A stretch of DNA of 64,000 nt from JAFALK01 sp042701975. GTDB lineage: Bacteria > Pseudomonadota > Gammaproteobacteria > Burkholderiales > Burkholderiaceae_C. The stretch lies in NCBI GenBank assembly GCA_042701975.1, contig CP170561.1, positions 2,790,001-2,854,000 of the forward strand, written 5' to 3'. The notes beneath the pieces are model-generated. The model made no database searches, had not been told where the DNA came from, and was given only the letters and a program-made list of their open reading frames with translations. Positions within the stretch are counted from its first letter, which is position 1. Each line of letters begins with the position of its first letter. A program made the position numbers and the translations under genes. Shown piece by piece: positions 8,414 to 17,380 of the stretch.

Positions 8414-8932
8414 ATGGACAACAAACCGCTGATCGACTGGCATTCGATGTTCATGGGTGTGGCCCTGCTGGCCGCCGCGCGCTCCAAGGATGCGAAGAAG
8501 CGCAACGGCGCCTGCATCGCCAGCAAGGACAACAAGATCCTCGGCGTGGGCTACAACGGCCTGCCGCGCGGCTGCGACGACAACGACCCCGCCTACTGGG
8601 CCGATGACGACGGCGACCCGCTGAACTCGCGCCACAGCTACATCGTCCATGCCGAGGTCAACGCCATCCTCAACTGCGTGGTGCTGCCGCTGACCGACAG
8701 CACCATCTACGCCACGCAGTTCCCTTGCCCGCGCTGCACGCAGTCCATCATCCAGGCCGGCATCAGGCGCGTGGTCTTCCTGGAGCGCAAGGATCACCAC
8801 CAGGCGGCCAACGCGGCATCAAGCAAGATGCTGACCGATGCTGGCGTGCAAGTGCACCAGCTGAGCGAGACGGCGATGGCTGCGGCGCAATGGTGCGAGG
8901 AGCTTCAGGGCTTCATTGCCGCGAAAACCTGA
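8414..8932 (+). CDS. Cytidine/deoxycytidylate deaminase family protein
   Basis: A 172-aa zinc deaminase. The zinc/active-site motifs are HAEVNAIL (about residues 79-86) and PCPRCTQSII (about 102-111), and the N-terminal RSKDAKKRNGACIAS, then GVGYNGLPRGCDD, fits dCMP deaminase/ComEB-type enzymes, which deaminate dCMP to dUMP. Length matches this subgroup. It follows rnhA by 32 bases and is closed by a clear intrinsic terminator at 8947-8967. The substrate (dCMP versus another nucleotide) is inferred from the family. Confidence 0.88.
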   Translation: MDNKPLIDWHSMFMGVALLAAARSKDAKKRNGACIASKDNKILGVGYNGLPRGCDDNDPAYWADDDGDPLNSRHSYIVHAEVNAILNCVVLPLTDSTIYATQFPCPRCTQSIIQAGIRRVVFLERKDHHQAANAASSKMLTDAGVQVHQLSETAMAAAQWCEELQGFIAAKT

Positions 8933-8946
8933 ACTTGGCCTGAACT

Positions 8947-8967
8947 GGGCCGGATTTCCGGCCCTTT
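8947..8967 (+). terminator. Rho-independent terminator after the deaminase gene
   Basis: A perfect 8-bp inverted repeat (GGGCCGGA / TCCGGCCC) with a two-base centre is followed by TTTT. It lies 15 bases after the deaminase stop and would end the methyltransferase-rnhA-deaminase transcript. Confidence 0.82.
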
Positions 8968-8982
8968 TCTCGCTTAAGCCGG

Positions 8983-9351
8983 ATGTGCGATCCGCGGATC
9001 ATCGTGGGCATCATGATCATCCCGCTGCACCTGCTGCCCGAATCCGGCCCCGAGCTGAGCTATTCGCTCGCCGGCCTGGAGATTGATCCGAGCCTGGTGC
9101 CCGGTCGGACGGTGGATCTGGAGTCGCCCATCGCCAGCGCGGTGGAGCTGTCTGCCCTGCAGCGTTTTGCGCAGATGATGGACGGCCAAGGCCGCCGCGT
9201 CTCGGCCACCCGCATGGTCTACGACCGGCTCTACGCCTGCGAGCGCCTCGCCGAGGCCTATGGCAGCGACGACGTGGCCCTGCGCGAGCTGGCCATCACG
9301 CTGTACGCCGGTTACGAGCGCGCCGGCGAGTGGGAAGCGCTGATCGGCTGA
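8983..9351 (+). CDS. Hypothetical protein
   Basis: A 122-aa soluble protein that I do not recognise. The N-terminus is uncertain: ATG 8983 gives the longest form, while the ATG at 9013 (MIIPLHLLPESGPE) is an alternative, and neither has a strong ribosome site. The C-terminal half is helical (LSALQRFAQMMDGQGRRVSATRMVYDRLYACERLAEAYG). Codon use is typical of the neighbours. The gene lies just downstream of a terminator and its end overlaps the convergent FMN reductase by 40 bases. Confidence 0.6.
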   Translation: MCDPRIIVGIMIIPLHLLPESGPELSYSLAGLEIDPSLVPGRTVDLESPIASAVELSALQRFAQMMDGQGRRVSATRMVYDRLYACERLAEAYGSDDVALRELAITLYAGYERAGEWEALIG

Positions 9352-9860
9352 TACGCCACCAGCGCTGCCAGCACGGCCCGGATCGCACCGCAGGCCTGCG
9401 GTGATTCCAGCATCGCTTCTTCCGTGACACAGCCGCCCAGCAAGGGCACGGCGATGGAAGCATCCGCCACGCGCGTGGTGGACATCGTGCACAGCACTTC
9501 GCTCAGCGATTCATACGCGTGGTGAGCGCGCGGCGAGGTGTTGACCAAAGCCACCGGCTTGCCCACCACGCCTTCGTCACTGACCAGCCAGTCGAGCGCG
9601 TTCTTCATCACGCCGGAGACGCCGTGTGCGTACTCGGGGCTGGCGATCAAGAGCGCATCGGCGCGGGCCACGGCGGCGCGCAAGTCCTGCACCGCTGCGG
9701 GCGGCTGCGCTTCCAGATCGGGATTGAACAAGGGCAGGGCGCCCAGGCCCGCATAGACCTGCACGCGCAGCGGCGCAGTGGCAAGCCGGGCGGCGGCGCG
9801 GCAAAAGGCGCTGTTGATCGAAGCCTGGCGCAGGCTGCCGGAAAGGGCGAGGACGTGCAT
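9312..9860 (-). CDS. NADPH-dependent FMN reductase family protein
   Basis: A 182-aa flavodoxin-fold oxidoreductase. The phosphate-binding loop is LSGSLRQASINSAF near the N-terminus, and the second FMN motif is ASPEYAHGVSGVMKNALDWL, both typical of the FMN_red family (azoreductase, quinone reductase and chromate reductase relatives). ATG 9860 gives a natural start. The last ~13 codons overlap the convergent unknown gene. The electron acceptor cannot be predicted from sequence. Confidence 0.9.
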   Translation of the reverse strand: MHVLALSGSLRQASINSAFCRAAARLATAPLRVQVYAGLGALPLFNPDLEAQPPAAVQDLRAAVARADALLIASPEYAHGVSGVMKNALDWLVSDEGVVGKPVALVNTSPRAHHAYESLSEVLCTMSTTRVADASIAVPLLGGCVTEEAMLESPQACGAIRAVLAALVAYQPISASHSPARS

Positions 9861-9871
9861 GGAGGCGCAGC

Positions 9872-10135
9872 TTACAAGGCCGTGAGCCAGTCGCAGCGCA
9901 GGCGACCGCGCTTGTGCAAGCGCGCCCGGCCGCTGACGTAGAGCGAGGGCAGCGCCAGCGCGACGAGCCAGAAGAGCAGGAACTCGTCGTCGTGGAAGAT
10001 CGCGCCCAGGGGCAGGGCGATCCAGCCCATCGTCCAGAGCATGCAGACCAGATCCCACGCGTGCAACTCGGCCGGGCGGCGCGCACCGTGCAGCCGCAGC
10101 CATTGGCGGATGGCGCCCATCTGGTTGAGGGTCAT
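9872..10135 (-). CDS. Small hypothetical membrane protein
   Basis: An 87-aa protein of unknown function with two hydrophobic helices, roughly residues 31-47 (CMLWTMGWIALPLGAIF) and 50-66 (FLLFWLVALALPSLYVS), separated by an acidic turn. The N-terminus and C-terminus are basic, so both ends are predicted cytoplasmic. ATG 10135 is chosen over one four codons upstream. It precedes the FMN reductase on the same strand with an 11-base gap and is probably co-transcribed with it. Confidence 0.62.
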   Translation of the reverse strand: MTLNQMGAIRQWLRLHGARRPAELHAWDLVCMLWTMGWIALPLGAIFHDDEFLLFWLVALALPSLYVSGRARLHKRGRLRCDWLTAL

Positions 10136-10204
10136 GGCGATCTCCAAACGGCTGGAAGATGCTCCTGATAATTCCCCATCACCGCCGCTGCATCAACTCC
10201 CCAT

Positions 10205-11488
10205 ATGCGCCTGCAGTTTCTTGTCGTGATCCTTGCCTGTACGGCCGCTCATGCCGGGCCCGATGCCGGGCCGGATGCCGCACTTCTGGCCGCCGCGCGC
10301 GCCGAGCAGCCGCTGCTGCTGGAGCGCCTGGCGAAGTTCTGCGCCATCGAAAGCGGCAGCCACGACGCCGCCAATCTGGCCCGCATGGCCGACGCGCTCG
10401 AAGAGCCCCTGCGCCAGCTTGGCGCCGAGGTCGAGCGCATCGCGCCAACGGAAATCGATCGTATGGAGGACACGCCGGCCACGCCCGGCGCCGCGATCAA
10501 AGCCACCTTCAAGGGCAGGGGAAAGCGCTCGGTCCTGCTGCTGGCCCACATGGACACGGTCTATGCGGCCGGCAACGCGGCACGGCAGCCGTTTGCCGTC
10601 ATTGGCGACCGTGCCTACGGTCTGGGCATCCTGGACGACAAGCAGGGCCTGGCGCTGGTGCTGTCCACGCTGAAGCTGCTCAAGGACCGCGGCTTTGACG
10701 ACTACGCGCGCATCACCGTGCTGTTCAACGGCGACGAGGAGATTTCCTCGCCCGCCTCACGCCGCTTGATTGCGGAGTTGGGCGCCACGCACGACGCGGT
10801 GCTGTCCTTCGAGGGCGCGGGGCGGGAGTCGATCTCGCTGGCCACCTCAGGCATCCTGGCGGTGCACCTGGACGTGCGCGGGCGCGCCGCCCATGCCGGT
10901 GCGCCAGCCGGTGCGGGCGTGAACGCGCTGGAAGAGCTGGCCCACCAGATCCTGCAGACCCGCAAGCTGTTCGACGGCGACGAAGGCCTGAACCTGAACT
11001 GGACGCTGGCCCGGGCCGGCGAGGTGCGCAACATGATCCCGCCAGAGGCCTCGGCCCTGGCCGATGTGCGCCTGACCCGACCCGGCGACGCCGAGCGCGT
11101 GCAGACCCGGCTGCGCGACGCGGTGCTGGACCAGCTGTTGCCCGAGGCCCGCATCAGCCTGCGCTTCGAGAACCGACGCCCGCCGATGGCTGCCACGCCC
11201 GCCTCGCGTGCGCTGGCCGCACGGGCTGTCAACATCGCGGCCGAGCTGGGCCTGAAGCTCAGCGTGCAGGACCAGCCCCTGGGCGGCGGCACGGACGCCG
11301 CCTTCGCCGCCCTGAACGCCCGTGGCCCGGTGATCGAGAACCTGGGCCTGCGCGGGGCCGGCGCCCATGCCGCACAGGGCCAGCAGGCCGAATACATCCT
11401 GGTCAGCTCCATCGTTCCGCGGCTTTACCTGGCTTTACGGCTGGTGGAGGATGTCCTTCGGCATGGGGACGCTAACGGTGTACGCTAG
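10205..11488 (+). CDS. Exported M20 family metallopeptidase (glutamate carboxypeptidase-like)
   Basis: A 427-aa zinc exopeptidase with a short signal peptide (MRLQFLVVILACTAAHA). Metal ligands and catalytic residues are visible: LLAHMDTVY (His and Asp), YGLGILDDKQG (bridging Asp), NGDEEISS (Glu-Glu) and the late GAGAHAAQGQ His. The dimerisation insert begins around TSGILAVHLDVRGRAAHAG. This is the CPG2-like M20A pattern, removing C-terminal residues such as glutamate. It opens a block of exported peptidases and a TonB receptor, consistent with periplasmic peptide digestion. Substrate specificity is inferred. Confidence 0.9.
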   Translation: MRLQFLVVILACTAAHAGPDAGPDAALLAAARAEQPLLLERLAKFCAIESGSHDAANLARMADALEEPLRQLGAEVERIAPTEIDRMEDTPATPGAAIKATFKGRGKRSVLLLAHMDTVYAAGNAARQPFAVIGDRAYGLGILDDKQGLALVLSTLKLLKDRGFDDYARITVLFNGDEEISSPASRRLIAELGATHDAVLSFEGAGRESISLATSGILAVHLDVRGRAAHAGAPAGAGVNALEELAHQILQTRKLFDGDEGLNLNWTLARAGEVRNMIPPEASALADVRLTRPGDAERVQTRLRDAVLDQLLPEARISLRFENRRPPMAATPASRALAARAVNIAAELGLKLSVQDQPLGGGTDAAFAALNARGPVIENLGLRGAGAHAAQGQQAEYILVSSIVPRLYLALRLVEDVLRHGDANGVR

Positions 11489-11518
11489 CGGGTTTCGTCA
11501 ACCTGACATCACACAACG

Positions 11519-13690
11519 ATGAAGAAGACTCTGCTCGCCAAGGCCGCCACCCTGGCCCTGATGGCCGTCGCCCTGCCTGGTCATGCCAACGAAGGCATGT
11601 GGATGCCGCAGCAACTGCCGCTGATCGCCAAGTCGCTCAAGGCCACGGGCCTGAAGATCGCCCCGGAACAGCTGGCCAAGCTGACCGAGTACCCGATGGG
11701 TGCGGTGATCTCGCTGGGCGGCTGCACAGCCTCCTTCGTCTCGCCGCAAGGCCTGGTGGTCACCAACCACCACTGCGCCTATGGCTCTATCCAGTACAAC
11801 TCCAAGCCGGAGAAGGACCTGCTGAAGAACGGCTTCCTGGCGCAGAGCTTTGCTGAGGAACTGCCGGCCGCTCCGGGCTCGCGCGTGTTCGTGACCGAGA
11901 GCGTCACCGACATCACCGCCCAGATCATCGACAAGACCGTGCAGGCCGCGACCGGCGCCGCGCGCGTCAAGGCCATCGAAGCCAACGAGAAGAAGATCCT
12001 CGCCGCTTGCGAAACCCCCGGCTACCGCTGCCGCGTTGCCCCGATCTATGGTGGCTCGGCCTACCAGCTGTTCAAGCAGATGGAAATCCGCGACGTGCGC
12101 CTGGTCTACGCGCCCCCGATGGGCGTGGGCAAGTTCGGCGGCGACACCGACAACTGGATGTGGCCGCGCCACACCGGTGACTTCAGCTACTACCGCGCCT
12201 ACGTGGGCCCGGACGGCAAGCCCGCTGACTACAGCAAGGACAACAAGCCCTTCGAGCCCAAGTACCACCTGAAGCTGGCCAAGGATGCGCTGAACGAAAA
12301 CGACTTCGTCATGGTCGCGGGCTACCCCGGCACGACCAACCGCATGCGCCTGGCGCCTGAGGTGGCCTTCGCCTTCGGCGAGTCGCAGCCTTCGCGCATC
12401 AAGATGTTCGGCGAGTCCATCGCCACCATCGAAGCGGCCACCGCCGGCCGCAAGGACGCGCAGATCGCCATGGCCAGCACGATGGCCGGCCTGAACAACA
12501 CCTGGAAGAACCTCGGTGGCCAGCAGAAGAGCTTCGAGGACAGCCCGGAAATCATGGCCCGCAAGACGGCCGAGTTCAACGGCCTGAAGGCCTGGGTGAA
12601 CAGCGATGCCGGTCGCCGCGCGCAATACGGCGAGTCGATCGCCACGGTCGAGAAGCTGCTGGCCGAGCGCCAGGCCATCACCAAGCGCGAGTTCTTGCTC
12701 GCCGGCACCAGCCCGCGCCTGCTCACCGCTGCGCGCCAGCTCTACAAGTACTCGCGCCAGCACCAGCTGCCCGATGCCGAACGCGAAAGCGGCTGGCAGC
12801 AGCGTGACGACTCGCGCATCCGCTCGGGTCTGCAGACGATCGACCGCCGCTACGACGAAGCGACCGACAAGGCCCTGGTCGTGCACTTCCTGGTGCAGTA
12901 CCTGGCCCAACCGGCCGACACGCTGAACAAGCCCTTCCTGGCCGCCCTCGGCTTGGAGGCCGGCATGAAGGAAGCCGCGATCAAGGCCCGCGTCGACGCC
13001 GTCTACGCCGGCTCCACGCTGGCCAAGAGCGCCGACCGCTCTGCCTGGTTCGACAAGGCTCCGGCCGACTTCCAGGCTTCGAACGACTCCTTCATCAAGG
13101 CTGCCGTGGCCCTGGCTGCCGACGACGAAGCCCGCGAGAACCGCGACAAGGAATTCGCCGGCCTGCTGCAGCCCGCCTACGCCAAGACCATGCAGGCCGT
13201 GATCGCCTGGCACGCCTCCAAGGGCGAGGTTGTCTATCCGGACGCCAACGGCACGCTGCGCATCACCTACGGCAAGGTCACGGGCCGCAACCCCGGCGCC
13301 GACGGCACCAACTGGACGCCGTTCACCACGCTGCGTGGTGTGCTGGCCAAGGCCACCGGCGAAGGTGAGTTCGACGCTCCGGCGGCCCAGCTGGCTGCCA
13401 TCAAGTCGTACAAGCTGGACCGCTACGGCATGAAGTCCATCGACTCCGTGCCGGTGAACTTCCTGTCCACGCTGGACACCACCGGCGGCAACTCGGGCTC
13501 GCCCGTGCTGAATGCCAAGGGTGAGCTGGTCGGCCTGTTGTTCGACGGCACGCTGGATTCGGTGATCGACGCCTGGGACTTCAACTCCAAGATGTCCCGC
13601 TCGATCTGCCTGGATGCTCGCTACATGCAGTGGCAGATGAAGGTCGTCGACCATGCCGACCGCCTGCTGAAGGAAATGGGCGCTGAGTAA
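11519..13690 (+). CDS. S46 family dipeptidyl-peptidase, Gly-type (DPP7-like)
   Basis: A periplasmic serine exopeptidase of 723 aa that removes dipeptides from N-termini. A signal peptide (MKKTLLAKAATLALMAVALP, cleavage near GHA-NEG) precedes the chymotrypsin-like fold. Catalytic His is in VVTNHHC (H84/H85), the Asp region is GGDTDNWMWPRHTGDF, and the nucleophile is S659 in TGGNSGSPV. In characterised S46 enzymes, the residue 18 positions after the Ser sets S1 specificity: Gly for hydrophobic residues (DPP7), Arg for Asp/Glu (DPP11). Here it is G677 (LLFDG), so a DPP7-like preference is inferred. A strong terminator follows, and a paralogue lies next. Confidence 0.93.
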   Translation: MKKTLLAKAATLALMAVALPGHANEGMWMPQQLPLIAKSLKATGLKIAPEQLAKLTEYPMGAVISLGGCTASFVSPQGLVVTNHHCAYGSIQYNSKPEKDLLKNGFLAQSFAEELPAAPGSRVFVTESVTDITAQIIDKTVQAATGAARVKAIEANEKKILAACETPGYRCRVAPIYGGSAYQLFKQMEIRDVRLVYAPPMGVGKFGGDTDNWMWPRHTGDFSYYRAYVGPDGKPADYSKDNKPFEPKYHLKLAKDALNENDFVMVAGYPGTTNRMRLAPEVAFAFGESQPSRIKMFGESIATIEAATAGRKDAQIAMASTMAGLNNTWKNLGGQQKSFEDSPEIMARKTAEFNGLKAWVNSDAGRRAQYGESIATVEKLLAERQAITKREFLLAGTSPRLLTAARQLYKYSRQHQLPDAERESGWQQRDDSRIRSGLQTIDRRYDEATDKALVVHFLVQYLAQPADTLNKPFLAALGLEAGMKEAAIKARVDAVYAGSTLAKSADRSAWFDKAPADFQASNDSFIKAAVALAADDEARENRDKEFAGLLQPAYAKTMQAVIAWHASKGEVVYPDANGTLRITYGKVTGRNPGADGTNWTPFTTLRGVLAKATGEGEFDAPAAQLAAIKSYKLDRYGMKSIDSVPVNFLSTLDTTGGNSGSPVLNAKGELVGLLFDGTLDSVIDAWDFNSKMSRSICLDARYMQWQMKVVDHADRLLKEMGAE

Positions 13691-13703
13691 GCTCCCATGA
13701 ACT

Positions 13704-13744
13704 GGGCGGCACGCACCGGCAGTACCGGGCGTGCCGCCCTTTTT
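13704..13744 (+). terminator. Strong rho-independent terminator between the two S46 genes
   Basis: An 11-bp perfect stem (GGGCGGCACGC / GCGTGCCGCCC) contains an inner CCGG pair and is followed by five T residues. It begins 13 bases after the stop of the first S46 gene, so the second copy either has its own promoter in the remaining 23 bases or depends on read-through. Confidence 0.9.
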
Positions 13745-13767
13745 CCATTGAAGAACTGAACTTTTCG

Positions 13768-15930
13768 ATGACCAAGCTCTTGATCCCCGCGGCGCTGGCC
13801 GCACTGGCGCTGCCCGCTCTCGCCGTTGAAGGCATGTGGATGCCGCAGCAACTGCCGCTCATCACCAAGGCGCTCAAGGCCGAAGGCCTGAAGCTTGCGC
13901 CTGAACAGCTCGCCCACCTGACGGAATTCCCGATGGGCGCCGTGATCTCGCTGGGCGGCTGCACGGCTTCCTTCGTGTCCGCACAGGGACTGGTCGTCAC
14001 CAACCACCACTGCGTCTACGGCAGCGTGCAGTACAACGCCAAGCCGGAGAAGGACCTGCTGAAGAACGGCTTCTTGGCGCAGAGCTTCGCCGAGGAGCTG
14101 CCCGCCGCGCCGGGCTCGCGCGTGTTCGTCACCGAGGCGATCACCGACGTCACGGCCCAGGTCATCGACGCCACCGTGCAGGCCGCCACGGGTGCTGCGC
14201 GCACCAAGGCCATCGAGGCCAACGAGAAGAAAATCCTCGCCGCCTGCGAGACGCCGGGCTACCGCTGCCGCGTCGCGCCGATCTACGGCAGTTCGGTCTA
14301 CCAGCTGTTCAAGCAGATGGAGATCCGCGACGTGCGCCTGGTCTACGCGCCGCCCATGGGCGTGGGCAAGTTCGGCGGCAACACCGACAACTGGATGTGG
14401 CCGCGCCACACGGGTGACTTCGGCTTCTACCGCGCCTATGTGGGCGCTGACGGCAAGCCCGCCGACTACAGCCCCGACAACAAGCCCTACGTGCCCAAGC
14501 ACCACCTCAAGCTGGCCACGCGCCCGCTGAACGAGGGCGACTTTGTGATGATGGCCGGCTATCCCGGCACGACCAATCGCCTGCGCCTGGCGCCCGAAGT
14601 GGCGTTTGCCTTCGGCTGGCAGAACCCCGCGCGCGTTCGCCAGATGGGCGAGTCCATCGCCATCATCGAGTCCAGCACTGCCGGCCGCCGCGATGCGGAG
14701 ATCGCCATGGCCAGCCAGCTCGCCAGCCTCAAGAACAGCTGGAAGAACCTCGGCAGCCAGCAAAAGAGCTTTGACGACAGCCCGGAAATCCTGGCTCGCA
14801 AGACGGCCGAGTTCGATGCGCTCAGGAGCTGGGTGAACGCCGATGCCGGCCGCCGTGCGCAGTACGGTGAAGCCATCGCCACCACGGAGCGGCTGCTGGC
14901 CGAGCGCCAGCAACTGGCGCAGCGCGAGTTCCTGCTGGGCAACGGCACCAGCCCGCGCCTGCTGACGGCGGCGCGCCAGCTCTACAAGCTTGCGCGCCAG
15001 CAGCAACTCCCCAATGCCGAGCGCGAGAGCGGCTTCCAGCAGCGCGATGAACTGCCGCTGCGCCAATCGCAGCAAGCCTTGGACCGTCGCTACGACGAAG
15101 CGACGGACAAGGCCCTGGTCGGCCACTTTCTGGCGCGCTACCTGGCCCAGCCAGCCGACACGCTGAACACCGCCTTCGTGTCCGCCCTCGGTCTCGAAGC
15201 TGGCATGACCGAAGCGGCGATCAAGGCCCGCCTCGACGCGCTCTACGCCGGCTCGACGCTGGCCAAGGGCGCTGACCGCGCCGCCTGGTTCGGCAAGTCA
15301 CCGGCGGAGTTCCAAGCTTCGAACGATTCGTTCATCAAGGCTGCGGTTGCGCTGGCCGCCGATGACGAAGCCCGCGAGCAGCGCCAGAAAGAATCGGCCG
15401 GCCTGCTGCAGCCCGCCTACGCCAAGACCTTCCAGGCCGTGCTGGCCTGGCACGCCGCCAAGGGCGAGGTCGTCTATCCCGATGCCAACGGCACGCTGCG
15501 CATCGCCTTTGGCAAGATCGGCGGCCGCAAGCCCGGTGCCGATGGCACGAACTGGACCGCCTTCACCACGCTGCGCGGCGTGATGACCAAGGCGACGGGC
15601 GAGGGCGAGTTCGATGCGCCTGCTTCGCAGCTCGCCGCCATCAAGTCGTACAAGCTCGACCGTTACGGCCTGAAGTCCATCGACTCCGTGCCCGTGAACT
15701 TCCTGGCCACGCTGGACAGCACGGGCGGCAACTCAGGTTCGCCGGTGCTCAATGCCTGGGGCGAGCTGGTCGGCCTGAACTTCGACCGCACCATCGACTC
15801 CGTCATCGGCGACTGGTACTTCAACACGCAGACCGCGCGCCGCATCGGCGTCGACGCGCGTTACATGCAATGGCAGATGAAAGTCGTCGACCACGCCGAC
15901 CGCCTGCTCAAGGAAATGGGAGCGGAGTGA
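13768..15930 (+). CDS. S46 family dipeptidyl-peptidase, Arg-type (DPP11-like)
   Basis: A paralogue of the preceding gene (720 aa, very similar along its whole length) with its own signal peptide (MTKLLIPAALAALALPALA). Catalytic His is in VVTNHHC (H80/H81), the Asp region is GGNTDNWMWPRHTGDF, and the Ser is S656 in TGGNSGSPV. The specificity position 18 residues later is R674 (LNFDR), the residue that in characterised DPP11 enzymes pairs with acidic P1 side chains. An Asp/Glu-directed dipeptidyl-peptidase is therefore inferred. The stop overlaps the ATG of the serine hydrolase gene (TGATG), indicating translational coupling. Confidence 0.93.
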   Translation: MTKLLIPAALAALALPALAVEGMWMPQQLPLITKALKAEGLKLAPEQLAHLTEFPMGAVISLGGCTASFVSAQGLVVTNHHCVYGSVQYNAKPEKDLLKNGFLAQSFAEELPAAPGSRVFVTEAITDVTAQVIDATVQAATGAARTKAIEANEKKILAACETPGYRCRVAPIYGSSVYQLFKQMEIRDVRLVYAPPMGVGKFGGNTDNWMWPRHTGDFGFYRAYVGADGKPADYSPDNKPYVPKHHLKLATRPLNEGDFVMMAGYPGTTNRLRLAPEVAFAFGWQNPARVRQMGESIAIIESSTAGRRDAEIAMASQLASLKNSWKNLGSQQKSFDDSPEILARKTAEFDALRSWVNADAGRRAQYGEAIATTERLLAERQQLAQREFLLGNGTSPRLLTAARQLYKLARQQQLPNAERESGFQQRDELPLRQSQQALDRRYDEATDKALVGHFLARYLAQPADTLNTAFVSALGLEAGMTEAAIKARLDALYAGSTLAKGADRAAWFGKSPAEFQASNDSFIKAAVALAADDEAREQRQKESAGLLQPAYAKTFQAVLAWHAAKGEVVYPDANGTLRIAFGKIGGRKPGADGTNWTAFTTLRGVMTKATGEGEFDAPASQLAAIKSYKLDRYGLKSIDSVPVNFLATLDSTGGNSGSPVLNAWGELVGLNFDRTIDSVIGDWYFNTQTARRIGVDARYMQWQMKVVDHADRLLKEMGAE

Positions 15931-17276
15931 TGACGATGAAGCGCCGTGAACTGCTCTCTGCCGGTGGCGCCTTGCTGCTGGCGCCGCTGGCCGGTGCCGC
16001 GCATGCCGCAGCAGACAAGCCGACCGCACTAGAAGACGCACTGCGCGCCGTGGTCGAGGACGAGCGCTATCCGCTGGCCGGCCTGTCTACGCTGGTGATG
16101 CGCTCGGGCCGCATCGTGCAGGAGGCGCAGTTTGGGCAGCGGCACTACGCGCCTGAGTTGCCGATCACGCGCGACACGCTTTTCCGCGTCGCCTCGATCA
16201 GCAAGTTCGTCGTTGGCCTGGGCGCGATGCGCCTGGTGGAGCAGGGCAAGCTGGATCTGGACGCCGACATCGGCGATGTGCTGGGCGTGCGACTGCGCAA
16301 CCCGGCCTTCCCGAAGGACCAGATCAGCGTCTCGATGCTGCTTTCGCACACCAGCTCGCTGCGCGATGACGCGGGCATCGCCTTCCCGGCCGACGTCTCA
16401 CTGATCGACAAGCTCAACGCCGAAGGCAGCAAGAGCTGGTCCGCCGACCACGGTCCGCGCTGGTTCGCCTACTGCAACCTGAACTACGGTCTGCTGGCCA
16501 CGCTGATGGAGAAGGTGACCGGCCAGCGCTTCGACCAGCTGATGCGCGAACTCGTGCTGACGCCGCTGGGCATGCTCGGCGGCTTCAATGCGCTGACGCT
16601 CTCCGAGATGGAACGCTCCAACGTCGCCACGCTCTACCGCAAGCAGCGCGTGGAACCCGCCAAAGAGGGCTCGGACAGCAAGGAAGACCGCGAGATCTGG
16701 GATGCCACGGCACCCTGGCGCGCGCAGACCGACGACTGGACCGTCAGTCCGCCCAAGCCCATTGCCAACATCGACGCCTACGTGCCCGGCCGCAACGGCA
16801 CGCTCTTCGGCCCGCAAGGCGGCCTGCGCACGCGCGTGAGCGACCTCGGCGCGGTGATGGCCATGCTGATGAACGGCGGCATGCACCAGGGCAAGCGCTT
16901 CCTCAAGAAGAGCAGCATCGATCGCATGTTCTCTGAGGTCTGGCGCCACGAGATGAGCAAGGGCAACGGCGACAACTTCGCTGGCGAGTTCCTCGCCTGG
17001 GGCACCGGCGCCCAGCACTTCATCGACAAGACTGGCCCCGGCTGGGGCGACCGCCTGCTGGAGAAGGGGGGCGTGCAGGCCTGGGGCCACCTCGGCTTCG
17101 CCTGGGGCCTGCAGGCCGGCTTCATGATCGACGCCAGCCGCACACGCGGCATCATCTACGTGAGCAGCGGCCACGCCGCCGATCCGCAATCGCATCGCGG
17201 CCGCTTCTCTTCCTTCCCGCAATGGGAAGAGAAGGTGCACGACCTGCTGTGGACCACGGCGGTGGCACAACCCTGA
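15930..17276 (+). CDS. Exported serine hydrolase, beta-lactamase/class C family
   Basis: A 448-aa penicillin-binding-protein-like hydrolase. The N-terminus resembles a Tat signal (MKRRELLSAGGALLLAPLAGAAHA). The active-site SxxK is S89-I-S-K92 in RVASISKF, and YxN is Y181-C-N183 in FAYCNLNYG; the third motif region is less clear. Such enzymes include esterases, D-aminopeptidases and DD-peptidases; the substrate cannot be told. The start overlaps the stop of the second S46 peptidase, placing it in that operon and suggesting a role in peptide or peptidoglycan-fragment processing. Confidence 0.88.
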   Translation: MTMKRRELLSAGGALLLAPLAGAAHAAADKPTALEDALRAVVEDERYPLAGLSTLVMRSGRIVQEAQFGQRHYAPELPITRDTLFRVASISKFVVGLGAMRLVEQGKLDLDADIGDVLGVRLRNPAFPKDQISVSMLLSHTSSLRDDAGIAFPADVSLIDKLNAEGSKSWSADHGPRWFAYCNLNYGLLATLMEKVTGQRFDQLMRELVLTPLGMLGGFNALTLSEMERSNVATLYRKQRVEPAKEGSDSKEDREIWDATAPWRAQTDDWTVSPPKPIANIDAYVPGRNGTLFGPQGGLRTRVSDLGAVMAMLMNGGMHQGKRFLKKSSIDRMFSEVWRHEMSKGNGDNFAGEFLAWGTGAQHFIDKTGPGWGDRLLEKGGVQAWGHLGFAWGLQAGFMIDASRTRGIIYVSSGHAADPQSHRGRFSSFPQWEEKVHDLLWTTAVAQP

Positions 17277-17295
17277 CATAACTCTCTGTCATGGC

Positions 17296-17323
17296 TGACA
17301 CGCGCATTGGCATGTGCGTGTCA
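17296..17323 (+). repeat. Inverted repeat/hairpin downstream of the serine hydrolase gene
   Basis: Arms TGACACGCGCA (17296-17306) and TGTGCGTGTCA (17313-17323) pair over 11 positions with one G-T wobble around a 6-base loop. It lies 19 bases after the hydrolase stop. No proper T-tract follows, so it could be a weak terminator, an RNA-stabilising hairpin or an operator. Confidence 0.5.
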
Positions 17324-17380
17324 CTCCCTTCGGTAGTGGAATGCAGCCCGGACTTGCTTTGCAGTCCGACGCAGTGCGAA

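Noticed and set aside
11498..13804. Long antisense frame opposite the first S46 peptidase (similar ones oppose the second copy and the ABC permeases)
   Set aside because: A shadow of third-position GC bias; no start context, no motifs and no homologous pattern.
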